The notes below the pieces were generated by a model that made no database searches, was not told the DNA's origin, and saw nothing but the letters and a program-made list of their open reading frames with translations. The position numbers were made by a program, and so were the translations under genes. This document shows positions 1 to 13,800 of a DNA stretch of 64,000 nt, one piece after another (positions within the stretch are counted from its first letter, which is position 1; every line of letters starts with the position of its first letter). Source of the stretch: Micropterix aruncella (Eukaryota; Arthropoda; Insecta; Lepidoptera; Micropterigidae); NCBI GenBank assembly GCA_944548615.1, contig OX155967.1, positions 20,948,752 through 21,012,751 of the forward strand, written 5' to 3'.

Positions 1-734
1 GCTTTATTTTGCTTAATCAAATTAATAAATATTATTTTAAAGGATAGGTGTTTCAATTCACCACAATCCAGCTCATGTAGGGTGCCTAATACTTTTGGCC
101 ACTGCTGTTGTGTGTGTGGTTTTAAACACCCAAAGAATAGGAGAATCTTGTCAAAAGTAACTAGATAATTGCTAATCCTTAATTTCATATGGAATATTAT
201 AATTCGATATGTATTTCGATACATTCAATATGTACAGGCCAGTTACAGGTCCATTATTATATTTTGAGCTGTTTAAAAGTATTCGCATGTAAGATAGCCT
301 AATACAAATATTACAGTATACGTTAGTAGGTATACACTATAACAAAATTTTACTTCAAAATCAAACAACATCAAAGATATAATAAGAGCAATGTAAATCA
401 TTTCGATATATCGTTTAGAAGCCCTGCCACAAATTCAGATCGCTGTACTATTTGAAATTCCAGTAATTTTAATTGTAATGTCTGTCGATAGTTTTTTTTC
501 ATTCTCTTTTTGAAAGGGCCTATAAACATTTAGCACTAATTCCTTGCTCTGGATAGCAGCGGTTTAAAGCAAACAGTTTTTTACTATCATTAATATTATG
601 ATTCCTTGAGCAACCTACCCAAAAAAATATCAAATTTAATAGAAACAATAATTAAACCACAAAAATATAGCACAGCCATTACTACGAGGTTTTCAGTTAG
701 GATGTTATCCTATTTAACCACCCTACCTTTAACC
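1..734. other. No gene recognised
   Basis: AT-rich intron sequence. Six-frame reading gives only very short frames without family features, and I see no clear repeat boundary. Confidence 0.5.
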
Positions 735-1102
735 TTAGAACCACTATCAGTCTCCTCACCGGACACACGACCCTTAGAGCACATCTATTCAACCTTGGCT
801 TGACCGAGAGCAAGGACTGCCGAATATGTGGCGAAGAACCTGAAGACAGCATACACATCAATGATTACTGCCCAGGCCTCGGCGAAAAAAGACACAGTTT
901 ACTGGGATGAGCCCTTCTCGAACCCAGCGATCTGCCAAACTTGCTGATAAAGAATCTGCTAGGACTGGTAAGAGGTAACGGGCTACTAGCAGATCACTGA
1001 CATAACCACAAAGTGGGTAGTTACCAAAGATCTTATAGATACAGGTGATATCAAGGGCTGGAAACAAGCCTCCACTCTGTTTACTACTACCACTACTAAT
1101 CG
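735..1102 (+). mobile_element. 3' fragment of the RNase H-bearing LINE family
   Basis: From about 735 the sequence closely follows the 3' end of the LINE at 15183-19999: the zinc-knuckle segment encoding [12 protein letters not shown], the stop, and a short 3' UTR ending in CTA-type repeats (TTACTACTACCACTACTA). The reading frame carries several shifts, so this is a dead 5'-truncated copy on the plus strand. Confidence 0.8.
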
Positions 1103-1274
1103 CCCTACCTTTGGGTTATTGTTCAAAAACTAGGTAAATCCTTGTTTTTTTTCATTAGATTGCACAATGACAACACTTGTATAAAATATGCCATATAGCG
1201 GTGTATATAAGGGCTTTTTATATAGCAGTTTTATATAAATTTGTATATACATAATTTTAATATAAATTTTCTAT

Positions 1275-1643
1275 ATGATAATTTAGCAGATGTATTACGT
1301 ACGTTCGTATAGGTAGGGTGGTTAAATAGCAGTGATAAAGATGTTCAATTACCAAGTCTAATTTTGATGACTTTTGATGTACAGAGGTAACCTATTTTAA
1401 AAATTCAAACATTTTCTTTTGAAATCTACAAACTATAATAATCCAATGCGGTATTTTCCAAACATCGAGGAGGAAATCACACCAGCAGAAGAAGAATATA
1501 TCGAGTTTTGATTTATCTTTTCCAAGCGGCAACATTCGGAATAAAAATTGGGAAAGTCTCGAAAAGGAGATTAGTATAAGTAATATTGTATTATTTTTCT
1601 AAAGAATGGAGCGTCGCGGTGAGGGTATGTTATCTTTATCTCA
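1275..1643. repeat. Unclassified repeat A, copy 1
   Basis: This segment is similar over about 350 bp, with small indels, to 4130-4483. Both contain the shared pieces TACGTTC and GGCAACATTCGGAATAAAAA and end TATGTTATCTTTATCT. I found no coding potential and no obvious terminal repeats. Copy 1 stops about 8 bp from the splice donor of the LRP1 exon at 1652. Confidence 0.7.
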
Positions 1644-1651
1644 AAACTTAC

Positions 1652-1858
1652 GGCATTCATCAGAACCATCATCGTCAGGTCCACAAGGTGGTAGCGTAAC
1701 GGCTACAGTCGGTGTCGTGCTGGATGTAGGTGTGAGGCTATGAACGTTAAACGGTTCATAGTTGTCTTTGCAGAGTGAAGGGCTCTGAGCGCATAATCCA
1801 GACATACACCGAACCTCCAGGCGACCGCAGGCTGGCTTCTTATAAGCAGTTGTCGTTT
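1652..1858 (-). CDS. LRP1: LRP1 exon 21 of window: atypical LDLa repeat with Ser/Thr/Pro insert
   Basis: 207 bp. It reads [20 protein letters not shown], then a Ser/Thr/Pro-rich run ([18 protein letters not shown]), and ends [11 protein letters not shown]. The terminal DDDGSDEC is a class A acidic box, but the usual CDG-DC core is replaced by the low-complexity insert. Acceptor TTCCAG, donor GTAAGT, phase correct. The exon borders are sound, so I regard it as a divergent repeat rather than a pseudoexon. Confidence 0.75.
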
Positions 1859-4800
1859 CTGGAAATGAAATATTAATCATTACTATTATTTTTAGTGATA
1901 ATAAATGGCCAAGCAGCATAAGCTGATGTAGCCGTATCTGATTTGAGTATTTTTATATTTTATGTAGTTTGTTTCTACACTGCATTATGAAGTTTCACAA
2001 TGGACAAGTTTATTTATTTACTAAAATTCATTTTACATGTCTTATAAATAAAATAGTTACTTTCTAATTAAATAAAGCAATAAGTTGAATCATCTCAATC
2101 CCAGGCGAACCCGAGGCACTTCACACATCTAGCTAGGCTTACGCCTGTGCCAAAATGTGCGATTTAAGAGTTATTTGAGATTGCGAGCTGGTATTAAAAG
2201 TTTATTACTAGAGTTTAGATATTAAGTGGAGATTTATGAAATATATATGTATATACACAATATAATAAAAATATAATATTAATAATAATAATAACAAAAA
2301 ATAATAATAAAATAATAGATACAATAATTTGTCGATAAAATATTAAAAAATATTTTGAATATTTAGTCATATTGCCATAGGACGATCTCTTAAAACCAAC
2401 CCTACTATGACATGTTTAATTCTATGTGTGCATGTAACATGTGTGTAAGTGTGAAAATGCAAACGACAGAATTGAAAATGCATTTCCGTTAATTTTATCA
2501 CAAAAGTTGAATTTGCAAAAGTCTGTGATATTTTGCCCTGATTTCAAAATTCAGGCATCAAATAGTTTTATTTAAAGCTCCGTTGCATCTTCTGAGCAAA
2601 GATAAAAATGTATAGCCGGTTAGATTACCGGATGATTTCCATTTCCTATGAAATTTATGTTTTTCTTTGACAATTTTTATTACGGCAGAATCATACCAAG
2701 GGGGGTTTTTATATCCGATAGGTACTAATTTACTTCCATATCACTGTTAATATTAGAAGACCAGTCAAAACTAAGAGAGAGCTGCATTAGACACGGAATA
2801 ATCCGATTGACCAAATAGCTTAACATCTCGAAGACTCAACCTTAATAGCTTTATGAAGACATGGACGACAACAAGAAGCACTGGATGATATTTGTAAATA
2901 CGGACTAGGGCAGTTGGGCTGTGATTAAAATCTGAATTTTAATTGTAAGTTGGTATTCTGTCGAAATAATATCAGTAAATATTCTTACTATTGCAATTCT
3001 TCTCATCTTCACCGTCGAAGCAGTCGTTTTCGCCGTCGCAGATCCATTCGCTACGAATGCAAGCTGTGGTTTTGTTGCAGGGGATGTTCCCTCCTTGCGG
3101 ATGTCCAGGCGGAGGACAGGTCACCGCGGGGCATTCCATCTCATCGGACGCATCGGGACAATGGCGGATTCCATCGCAGCGGACGTAGCGCGGGAGGCAT
3201 TCACCAGATTTGCACCTAAAAGAAAATAAAATTCACAAAAGACTCAAGCTATTACTCTCGTTCTCTCGTTCATTAAAGTATGAACTGCTACAACTGATAA
3301 TACCAGGCACGATGATGCTCATCACTAGGGTGTATTTTGCCGATCTGGGTGGATTAATATAAATCAGCCTACGAATTCATCCCTATATTGTTTCATGATT
3401 ACTTACAATGCTACTTTCCAGAATGTCGACGTTTTTTCGCATTTGAAAAAAAAAATGTTGATTAGTTGTACTTCCAAGCTATTGCTGGTTTTTTAAAAGT
3501 TGATAAATGAATTCAGGGCTTATTCTTTAGGATGCATTACAACTTTGCTGTGGATTTTAAAGGTAAAGGCTCTTTGAAATGAGTATGTTTTTAACTTAAA
3601 ATAAATAATAAATAAATAAATACAAACGAAGCTGCCATGGAATTCACCGACCGGAGTCGGGCCCATCATAATACTATTTTTTTTACACTTCTGGGGGGTG
3701 AGCAGTGGATTCCGGACTTACGAACCGGCTGTGGTAGGTTTAGGACAGCTGTCTTGCCACATGTGAGCGTTCACCTTGCCACCCATTCACTCCCCCTTCG
3801 AAGCCATAGAATTTGAGATGCGCAAATCGCAGTTTTAGATAATTTTTCTAAGAAAGAGTTGATTATTTTTCTGGAAAGGCCAAGATCTATAAAGAGGTGA
3901 AATAGAGATTTAGCTGGCAGGCCACGAGCCAACTTCCACCACGTGAAGGTGAACAGTGAAGCCGTTCCGGGTTACGGCATTTGCAAGATCATGGTATTAT
4001 TATTTTATTCGTATATTATTTATTATATACGATTTTTTTATATATATAAATATTCGTATATTATATATTATATTATTATTTTATTCGTATTCGTATATTT
4101 TATTCGTAAATTTTCTATAATATGATAACATAGCGGACGTATCATGTACGTTCATGATAGGGTAGGGCGGTTAAATAGCAGCGATAAAGATGTTCAGTTA
4201 CCAAGTCTAATTTTGATGACTTTTATTTTGATTTGATTTTTATTTTGATTTTCTTTTGAAATCTACAAACTATAATAATACAATGCGGTATTTTCCAAAC
4301 ATCGACGAGGAAATCACACCAGCAGAAGATTATTTCGAGTTATGATTTATCTATTCCAAGCGGCAACATTCGGAATAAAAATTGAGAATGTCTCGAATAG
4401 GAGATTAGTATAAGTAATATTGTATTATTTTCCTAAAGGATGGAGCGTCGAGGTGAGGGTATGTTATCTTTATCTATAATATATGATAACGAATATTTAT
4501 ATATTATAAAAAAAACACTCTTCATTCGAACTATAAAATTTGAAATGCGTAAAACACGGTTTTGGATTTTGTTTAAGGAATAAGTTGATTATTTACCTAG
4601 AGAGAGAAATAGAGAGATGAAAAGATAAAAACAATGAAGTGATTTCGGGTGACGGTATTTGCAAGACCATGGTATTTATTTAGTTTGTATTCTTGGTATT
4701 TGGTGATATTTGATTCCCATGGAACAGTTAAGTCTACAATAAAAGCCATTTTCTGAAAAAGGGAATAAAGAACCGTGGCTTCCAGGAAATTAATACTGCT

Positions 4801-7800
4801 TAGGGACGGATCGACCTCCAGAATTTAGTCTGAAGCTATCTCGATTATTGAGAAGGGTTTCGTAGTGGAACGTTTTTCGCCTTTTGAGCCATCCTACACA
4901 ACTGTATTGGGGGTTCGGAAAGATATACACAGATGGCTCCAAAACCACTCAAGGTATCGGAGCCGGCATCTTCTCAAATGATCTAAACATCAAAATATCA
5001 ACTACCCTAGGCAACTTAAATACGATCTTCCAAGCAGAACGCATTGGCATCACCAGAGCAGCACAGGCAGTTGCAGCCAAAGATGTCGGAGACTTGAGCT
5101 TGAAATTTGTCTCCGACAGTGCCTCCGTGCTACAAGCGCTAGCAAAATGTTTTATAACCTCTGTCCTTGTACTGGAATGCCACAATGCGCTTCAATCCAT
5201 TGCACGGTCAAATAGAGTGACCCTGCAATGGATTAAAGGGCACACCGACTCACTGGGCAACGTCGCGGCAGACAAACTGGCCAAAATGGGATCAAAGAAA
5301 ATAGTATATGAACCGGAACCCTTGATGCCCATACCCCAGGCCCAAATAAAAACATGGCTACGCAGGAACACCGACGAAACCCACCTTAAAGAATGGAAAA
5401 AAAACGCAGGATGCAGGCAAACAAAGAATGCGGTTCCGGAAGCGCCTAAAAAACTTGCCCGCAACATCACCAGATTAAAAAGGGACAAAATCCGTAAAGT
5501 CATAGGTACTATGACAGGCCACTGTCCCCTAAACAAACACCTGTTTACCATAGGTGTGACAGACAGCCCTCTATGCAGAGGATGCATGGAGGAAGAAGAA
5601 ACGCCACAGCATGTGCTCATGGAATGCAGGAGCGTGGCAGAGCAACGGGCAAGAATACTACAATCTCCAGCATCTGTCCCGGAGGCCTGTAGCAACCCAA
5701 ACAGGCTGCTAACCTTCTGGGACAGCTTGGGTTGGCTGGAGTAACATAAATAGAACCATGAGCCACGCACAATGGCCCAATCAAGAGGCCAAGTGCGGGA
5801 AATAGCCCAGGAAAACTAACTAACTAACTGGGGGTTCGGAAAATACTGTCAAACCCATGATGGCACGAGCCACTGATAGGCTAATTACCTTGAGAATAAC
5901 AGCAAAGACTTTGTCATGGCGGTAGGTGTATCACCTTGATTTAAGGCCAACTTGCAGCCAGTTAAAATATATCTAGAAGCATTGCTATAAATAGTGCAAC
6001 GGCTAAGCGTAAGCACACTTATATACCGATTAACCCGTTGAGTATGATACGACCAAATCTGGTTGTGAAACAATTATCCGTTGAGTATGATACGACCAGA
6101 TCTGGTCGCGCGTTTTTTTCACTTCTTTGACGTTCTCATATTTATTCATAATTATCTAATTGTTTTACAAAATGATATTTCAATATTCTATATTCGAAAT
6201 TTCAATGCAATCATTGTGCAGTTGTTCTTTTTATGATTGGTGTAGTAGTTTCGTAGTTATAGTACTTTAAGTCGATGTCTCCGAAAATCCTGCAAAAGAC
6301 ACAGATGCATCCATGAAAATACCCATTTACTCCAAGGGTTAAAGTGAAAGAATAATTTTGGTCATCCAAATTGCACAAATACCCCTTGTGCTAAAAAATG
6401 AACTAATTGAGAAATCTGAGAGAGCGGTTTGGATATATAGTAGAAGAAGACTATTCTATGTGGCTGCTTCCGAAATAATAGCTTGAAAGAATCTGAAAGA
6501 CCCGCATAAAGATAATGCAGCACATATAGCTCAATCCCAGAAAAACCAAGTTTTCCAACCTGTGATAAACTCTCCACAAAAAATCAAGTTTATATTAAAA
6601 TAAATTTCATTAAAATTAAATTTTCACATTTTTAAAGAAATCAAAACAATTCCATTTGTATCTCATAACTGATTTAACAATTACATAATTCCTAAAGACC
6701 CATTTTGGAACAAGCATATCAGATCTGGAACCTATATTTTAGGATGGATATCGATCTTCCTTTTCCTATCGAAAAGCCTTTTAACTCGAAGCTCGAAGCA
6801 TACGAGGAAAGATTGGCAACCTTTCTGGAGCAACGCCGGGCACGGGGTGACTTAATCGACACATATAAGATCCTGACTGCATAGTATGACGTTCCTGGGT
6901 CGCAGACTAACTACACCATGAACACAAACACACATCTGCGTGGGCATCATCTGAAACTCCAGCGTGAATCATTCCAATAAAATCTTAATAAACATTTCCT
7001 CAGCAGTAGAATGGTAAACGAATGAAATGCTCTCTCGAGTGATTTGTGATCAAGACTTTAAAAATAACTTGGACTTATTCCTCAGAACTGTATTGCAAGC
7101 ACAGAGTCAGGCAGACTAAAACTCGGCCCAGCATAATATGCCCTATTCACCGCTATTTGTTAAAAACCCACAAAATGCAGCGCTGCAAAATTGCAATGCG
7201 TAACGGAGAAAACCAAATGAGATTGGTCCGTTTGCATGCTTTTCCCCAGAAAAATCTGCCGAACCAGTCACGGTGGATCCTTTCTAATGCAATATTACAA
7301 AGAGGTGTCTTACATGAATGAATTATCACCACAGGGGCAGTTTACTTCGTCTTCACCACCCTCGCAATCTCTTCGGCCATTGCAGACAAGCAATCTACGT
7401 ACGCATCGCACTCCGCACGCAAGCATATCCAGAGCGCACGTCCGATTCACTGAAAGGAAATATTAAATTTATCGACTTTTTTGCCGTGCCCTACTCGCGA
7501 AAAATTTGCACCGAACGCGACTTACTCCATATGGAGTTTCTATACTTATATACAGTGGGTGCCCATTACATTATTACCAACATGCTTATTTGTGATTTCT
7601 TGGGTCGGCACACCTCACGGTTGGCACCCATCCGGGAGCCTCCTCAAAGAGAAATCTGCCTGCGGCTGCAAACTGCAGTAGTAGATAGCCTTTGACCTGG
7701 CATCACCTATCCTTAGAAACGATACGTTGGCCACCCGATCCTGAGTGAGCTGGACATGCAAAGAGCGCGACGGATCCGCGTCGAATTCGTTATAAGTTAC

Positions 7801-10800
7801 CGCTAACATATATATCTAAATCTAGTAGTAAGGGTGCGAGAAAGCCAGTTGGGTGACGCTTTGAAAATAATATACTTACTGCAGTAATTGGGGTCTTCAT
7901 CGCTATTATCGGAACAATGACGGACGCCATCACACGTCATTTCAAATGGAATGCAGCCACCTTCAGAGCATCTGAAATGCCAATTAAACAAAATGAATGC
8001 TGGTGAGCAGGTCAAAAAAACTGGTCACCGAATAAGATCAAATAGATCACCTCAACGTTTTACAGAAACCTACATTGACAGTCGCTCTTGCAGCAAAACA
8101 ATTCACCATTCATAGGAATAAATAAAATAAAATACAAACGGAGCTGCCATGGAATTCACCGACCAAAAATCGGGCCCATCATATATATATTTTTTTTGTT
8201 TTTTTTTACACTTCTAGGAGGTGAAGGGTGGATTCCAGACTAACGACCGGCGGTGGTAGGTTTAGGACAGCTGTCTTGCCACATGTGAGCGTCACCTTAC
8301 CACCCATTCTTTCCCCCTTCGAAGCCATAGAATTTGAGATGCAGAGATTTTGGGAGACAAGAGATTGCATAAGAGATTTTGAAATACCGAAAAGTTCATA
8401 AATATATCAAGCTTAGATTGTCAGATTTTGGTTAGTACTAGCGTTGTGAGGGCGTTAGCTGCGCGCTTCGAGATACATGCACCGCCATATTGTATATTCG
8501 ATTGCGCGCTTTCGGGTAGAGTGGACACAAGTTAGCCGAAATGAAGAAGGATCATTACGTTACTGATCTTATTCATTAATGAATTGCAAAAAAGAAAAGA
8601 GCCATTTGGGACATGGAAGCCCGAGTACAAAAATTGTTGTTTTTGATTTTTAGTGATTCTCAAGATAATTTGGAGAAAAAAATGTTAGGTCAGTAATTTT
8701 TTTACTTACTATAATGTTTGCAATAATTACGCTGCGATACTAAAATGGAGCCACACTAAAGTAATAACTTACACGTCCATTTCCAAACTGAGCCAGGCGC
8801 ACACCCTACTAAAGGTCAAGGAACGCCGATCTAAACTCGCGGTGTTTAACAAGCGTTTAAAGTAACGCCCAACACCTGTGTACTAACTCAATCTAATGCC
8901 GCCTCCACACGTTGGCGAATGTTAGTGTTACAGATTAGGTAACGCATAAGATGCGGATTTTCAACGAAAAAAAAGACAGTCAGCTGACAGCTCGGAGGTG
9001 TCTAAAACTCTTCAAAATTAAAAGGGGTGTGCAGGCTCTCAGGCTGACAACCACAGCTCATATTTGGTACGGTGACGTTGGCATATCTGCTATAGAACTT
9101 TCCCATATATGTTTCCTAATAGTTGTTTACACCCACTTGGGACATGAACATTCGCCAAAGTGCGGCGGCATTATGACCCCTCTACACGGTGGCGAATGTT
9201 CGTGTTACAGATTAGGTACCGTATAAAATGCGGATTTTCAAATAAAAAAAAGACAGCCAGCTGACAGCTCGGAGCTGTCAAAATTACGTCAAAAATAAAA
9301 GAGGTGCGCAGTGCGCAGGCGCGGCTCGCAGGCTGACAACCACAGCTCATATTTTTGTGGTGACGTTGGCATATCTGCCATAGGAGTTTTCCATACCTAT
9401 CTGTTTCCTTAGTAGTTGTTTACACCAACTTGGACTCGAAAATTCACCAACGTCTGGAGAGACCATAATACATTGATAGACAAGTAAATAAATTAAAAAG
9501 AATAAAAAACACGACACAGCCATTACAGAAAGTGAACTATTGTAATTGTAATTATTTTTATTACAGTTTGTATTGAATATTTGTGGTTTATGTATTTATC
9601 CATATAGATAAATGTATATTTCCGGAATGTACTCAACTACACCTTTCATTTCACACTAAACATGATATATTTATGGTAATTTATTGACATTTGGACATTT
9701 AGACAACTACCCACTTACTTGATATTGGTTGATACATTGATACATTTATATCTAAGCCGATGAACTTGCTAAGACGGGAGCAAAGGGAACGTTAAACGGC
9801 CCTGAACCTTGCTGTGGCGTACCTAAAAGCCTTGCCAAACCTAATGCTCAAACAAATATGTTTAGAACAATCCGTCAACCACTGGAACAACACGCCAGGG
9901 TTGAATCATTCCAAAGCGCTAATTAATGCTTACAATCGTAAGACGGCCCGGGAGACCTTATCGTTAAATATAAACAATCTACGCATACTGGTGAAGGTGC
10001 TCACAGGTCATTGTGGCCTGAACAAACACATGTTCAACCTCAAGCTACGAGATACAAAAATGTGCAGGTTGTGCCAAGGGGCAGAGGAAACACCCAGCAA
10101 ATCATGTGCGAGTGTGGCCTGTTGACGCCTAAAAAATACACCCACTTGGGTGGTCATTACCTCCAATCTGAGGATGTAAAACAATCTGGCGCCAAAAGCC
10201 TGTTGCGGTTCTTAAATGACTCGATGCTTAGCGCAGAACTATAGTAGGTAGCGAACACAATAGATCAGCAATGGTCGCAGTGTTACAAGGCTCATAAAGA
10301 CCTTAGAAAAGTCCCACGCAACAAATAATAATACTTGATATTGGGACAGTCGAGGACTCTATGACACTCGGAATTAAATGACGATTCTAACAATACAACA
10401 CACTTCTAAATCGGTTCAAGCGTTTAGAAGTTATCATGGAAAACACAGATGAAACATAGATGAAATCCATTTTTTTGTTGGGCAGTCATGTAAAAACGTG
10501 AAGGGTACTAACCTAAACTTATCTGGAGCACACTTATCCCTATCTGCGATGCTGAGGTCTATACATCTACCGCTTTCGATTAGTTTTCTTCCTGATCTGC
10601 AGGTGCAGATAACGGCGTCGTGAGCATCCAATCGGCATATATCTTCACAGCCGCCATTCAGCACCGAACAAGCATTCTTCCAGCCTTTGGGAGGAACATT
10701 TTTAAAAGATCAACATGAGGTGTTTATGTAAGCAGTCTGTTCAAAAAGTATATGTTAATGTAAATGGGCCCTTGCTGAGTTGGCCACGAAGACCCATTCT

Positions 10801-13800
10801 GTTCAGGGTTGGTCACACTCACGGGTCAACACCTACCCGACGGCCTCCACGCATGAAGTGCGAGCCTGGGTAGGACTCTGGCCTTATGGTTAGTTTCCCC
10901 TGGGAATCAACCTTCTGGCGCTCCTGGACGGTCTGCGCACCGTGCGGTCCAAGCCAATCGATTGCGCACTCTGACTAACAGTCGGGGGAGTCTGGCAGTA
11001 CTGTTTCCTATAGAGCGAGGGTGGTTGCGGACCTTACGGCGACTGCTCTTGAAATGACCATCGGCTACCCGATCCTGGGTGAACAGCCGGGCAAAGGATG
11101 CCGTGGTACGCGATAGATTCGGTATACACCGTTTCACCGCTTCGTAAGAGAGAGGACCGCGCAAGCGACCTCGAACTCGTAACCTGGTCGCAATTGGAAG
11201 TAAGGGTGCGAGATAGCCAGGAGTGTTACCCGCTGGACACTCCTGGCTATCTCGCGGTTAAGGCGTTGGCCTCTTACGGGTTGGTGACGGAGCTAGACGG
11301 TGGACTGTTTTTGGCCAAGTCTTCTAATCGTTAAAACTTCCTGAGGTGACGGGCTCGCCCGGTGTAGTCGATAACTCTAGTTGTTCAAAAAGTATACAAT
11401 AGATTGTTAAGGATGGAAGGACTTACTAGAAATTGTGTCACATTTTTCCAAAAGCTTGGCGATACCATTGATTATGTAGGACATTAGATTGCTCAATGCC
11501 ATACTACAATTTAGCATCTAGGATTCTCCTATGAAACGCATTGTGTAGATGATTACAAACATTGATTAATCTTCTTTTATGTTTAGTAGCCCAATAGATG
11601 GCATTAGAAACATGCCAATACGGTATGCCCTATTGCAAAATAAAATTGTGAATTTTTTAATTATAACTCTAATTATTTTAATAGTATTTACATAAAGATG
11701 ACAATTTTAAGGTGCTTTAATAGACTAATATATGGCATTCATACTCATACTCATACTCTCCATATTATTTCTGTGATATATAAACAAATGCGATAGATGG
11801 CACTTATAATTCAATGTTATCATTGGGTTTTTAATATCAATCAGTCCTTTATAAACAACCATATTATTATAGATAGCCAAATAAAAAGCTATTAGTTTCG
11901 CCGTCAATGCTATCAGGGCCACAAGCATTTCGCCAGCGCAGGATTGACAAAACATCCTACGGAGTTGCGCAATCTAACACCATATATAATCGATTATGTT
12001 ACCGAGAATTACGAATATAGCTGTAAAAGCTATTGAAAAAACGAAATACTCACAAGCATGTTCCTGCGAATGGACGGCAACAATCCCCATTGGTCTAGGA
12101 ACGTCGCGCCGGAGTCTCATCACGCCCTCTCCAGACAGTTTGTGGGCACGGAGGACCGCATGCAACACCCAATCGCTCCAGTACACCCACTCCCCAAATA
12201 CTGCCAAATCGAACGGGTGCTGCGGGATGCCTTGTACCACAATCTAAACAAGAGCGTTGTGAGAATTATCAATCATAGCCCACATATAGAGAGGGGCAGT
12301 TAAATAGGCGATTAAAAATAACTGTCAAAAATCAATAACAATAGCTGTTTATATTCTCTAAGACAGTGTTTTTCAACCTTTTTAAGATTGCAACCCCCTT
12401 TTTAGTGAAAAAAAAACCCTTATGCGGCCCCTCTTAGACTGTAACTTAGTTCTCTCGACCTCCCCTACCCCCTTCTTAACAGTACCCATTTACGGTAGTT
12501 AGTTAGTTAGTTAGTTAGTCTGGGCTTTTTCCCGCACTTGGTCTCTTGATTGGGCCGTCGTGCGTGACTCATGTTTCTATTTATGTTACTCCAACCAACC
12601 CAGGCTGTCCCAGAAGGTTAGCAGCCTGTTTGGGTTGCTACAGGCCTCCGGGACAGATGCTGGAGATTGTAGTATTCTTGCCCGTTGCTCTGCCACGCTC
12701 CTGCATTCCATGAGCACATGCTGTGGCGTTTCTTCTTCCTCCATGCATCCTCTGGATGGATTGAAGCGCATTGTGGCATTCCAGTACTAGGACAGAGGTT
12801 ATAGTATTTTTTGCTAGCGCTTGTAGCACGGAGGCACTGTCGGAGACAAATTTCAAGCTTAGGTCTCCGACATCTTTGGCTGCAACTGCTTGTGCTGCTC
12901 TGGTGATGCCAATGCATTCTGCCTGGAAGATCGTATTTAAGTTGCCTAGGGTAGTTGATATTTTGATGTTTAGATCATTTGAGATGACGCCGGCTCCGGT
13001 ACCTTGAGTGGTTTTGGAGCCATCTGTGTATATCCTTACTTCATTTGTACCAGAGTGATCTGCTGGTTCTGCAATGAATTGGATATTGTATCTTCGATCA
13101 AAGACATGATGGCATATTATCCTGTCCATGGGTGCGTCCAGAAGAGGTATTTCTTCTAGAACCCGTTTCAGAATTTTTGAGTGTGGTGTTTCTGTGTATT
13201 GTTTCCATAGTCCATTTGCTCTTAGTCTTAGAGCGGCTGCCTTAGCCTCCTCTTGGATGACAAGATCCAGAGGTCTCATGTTTAGGAGGTACTCTAGTGT
13301 GGCCGATGGTGTGGTTCTCATACATCCAGTGGCTGCTACACACGCTAAGCGTTGCAGGCTCTGGAGTCTCGCTATCACTGTGGTCAGTTGTGTTCTGGGC
13401 CACCATACAACTGATCCATAAGTCAGAGAGGGCCTGATGACTGATGTGTACAGCCAGAGTGTGATTTATGGGTTGAGACCCCATTTTTTCCCCACTAGTC
13501 TCCGACACTGCCAAAAAGTTAGGCAGGCCCTCTTTGTTTTGGCTTCGATATGACTCGCCCAGTTTAATTTGCTGTCAAGGATGACTCCCAGATATTTCAC
13601 CTCTGTAGATAGGGAGAGTTTGGTGTTGAATAATTTTTCTCACTGGTTCTGGTATTTTTTGCTCGGTTAAAGAGTGTCCTGAGTCCTCGACGTAGCCTTT
13701 CCAGCTCTGGCTTTCACCATGAGCTTTTTCCTGGGTCTTTAGGTTTTACAACAGGACATGCCAGTTCATAACTACTTAAAAGGGTTGTAGTTAGGATCTG

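Larger units (their letters stand above)
4517..5995 (-). mobile_element. Restriction-endonuclease LINE, diverged copy split by another LINE (copy b)
   Basis: Antisense sequence at 4517-4921 continues at 5843-5995 when compared with the intact copy near 50420-51010 (C-terminal nuclease region). The coding frame is shifted at several places. The plus-strand LINE at 4922-5829 sits in the gap, flanked by a direct repeat of this element, so this copy is older than its guest. Confidence 0.85.

Noticed and set aside
2950..3219. Plus-strand open frames of 89 and 65 codons
   Set aside because: They are shadows of the LRP1 LDLa exon on the minus strand; the minus frame has the Cys pattern and splice sites.
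3943..4125. 60-codon Tyr/Ile-rich frame
   Set aside because: It is translated AT microsatellite.
8540..8690. MADF-domain gene of a PIF/Harbinger element
   Set aside because: Only nine residues (KKRAIWDME) resemble MADF and a stop precedes them; too weak to call.
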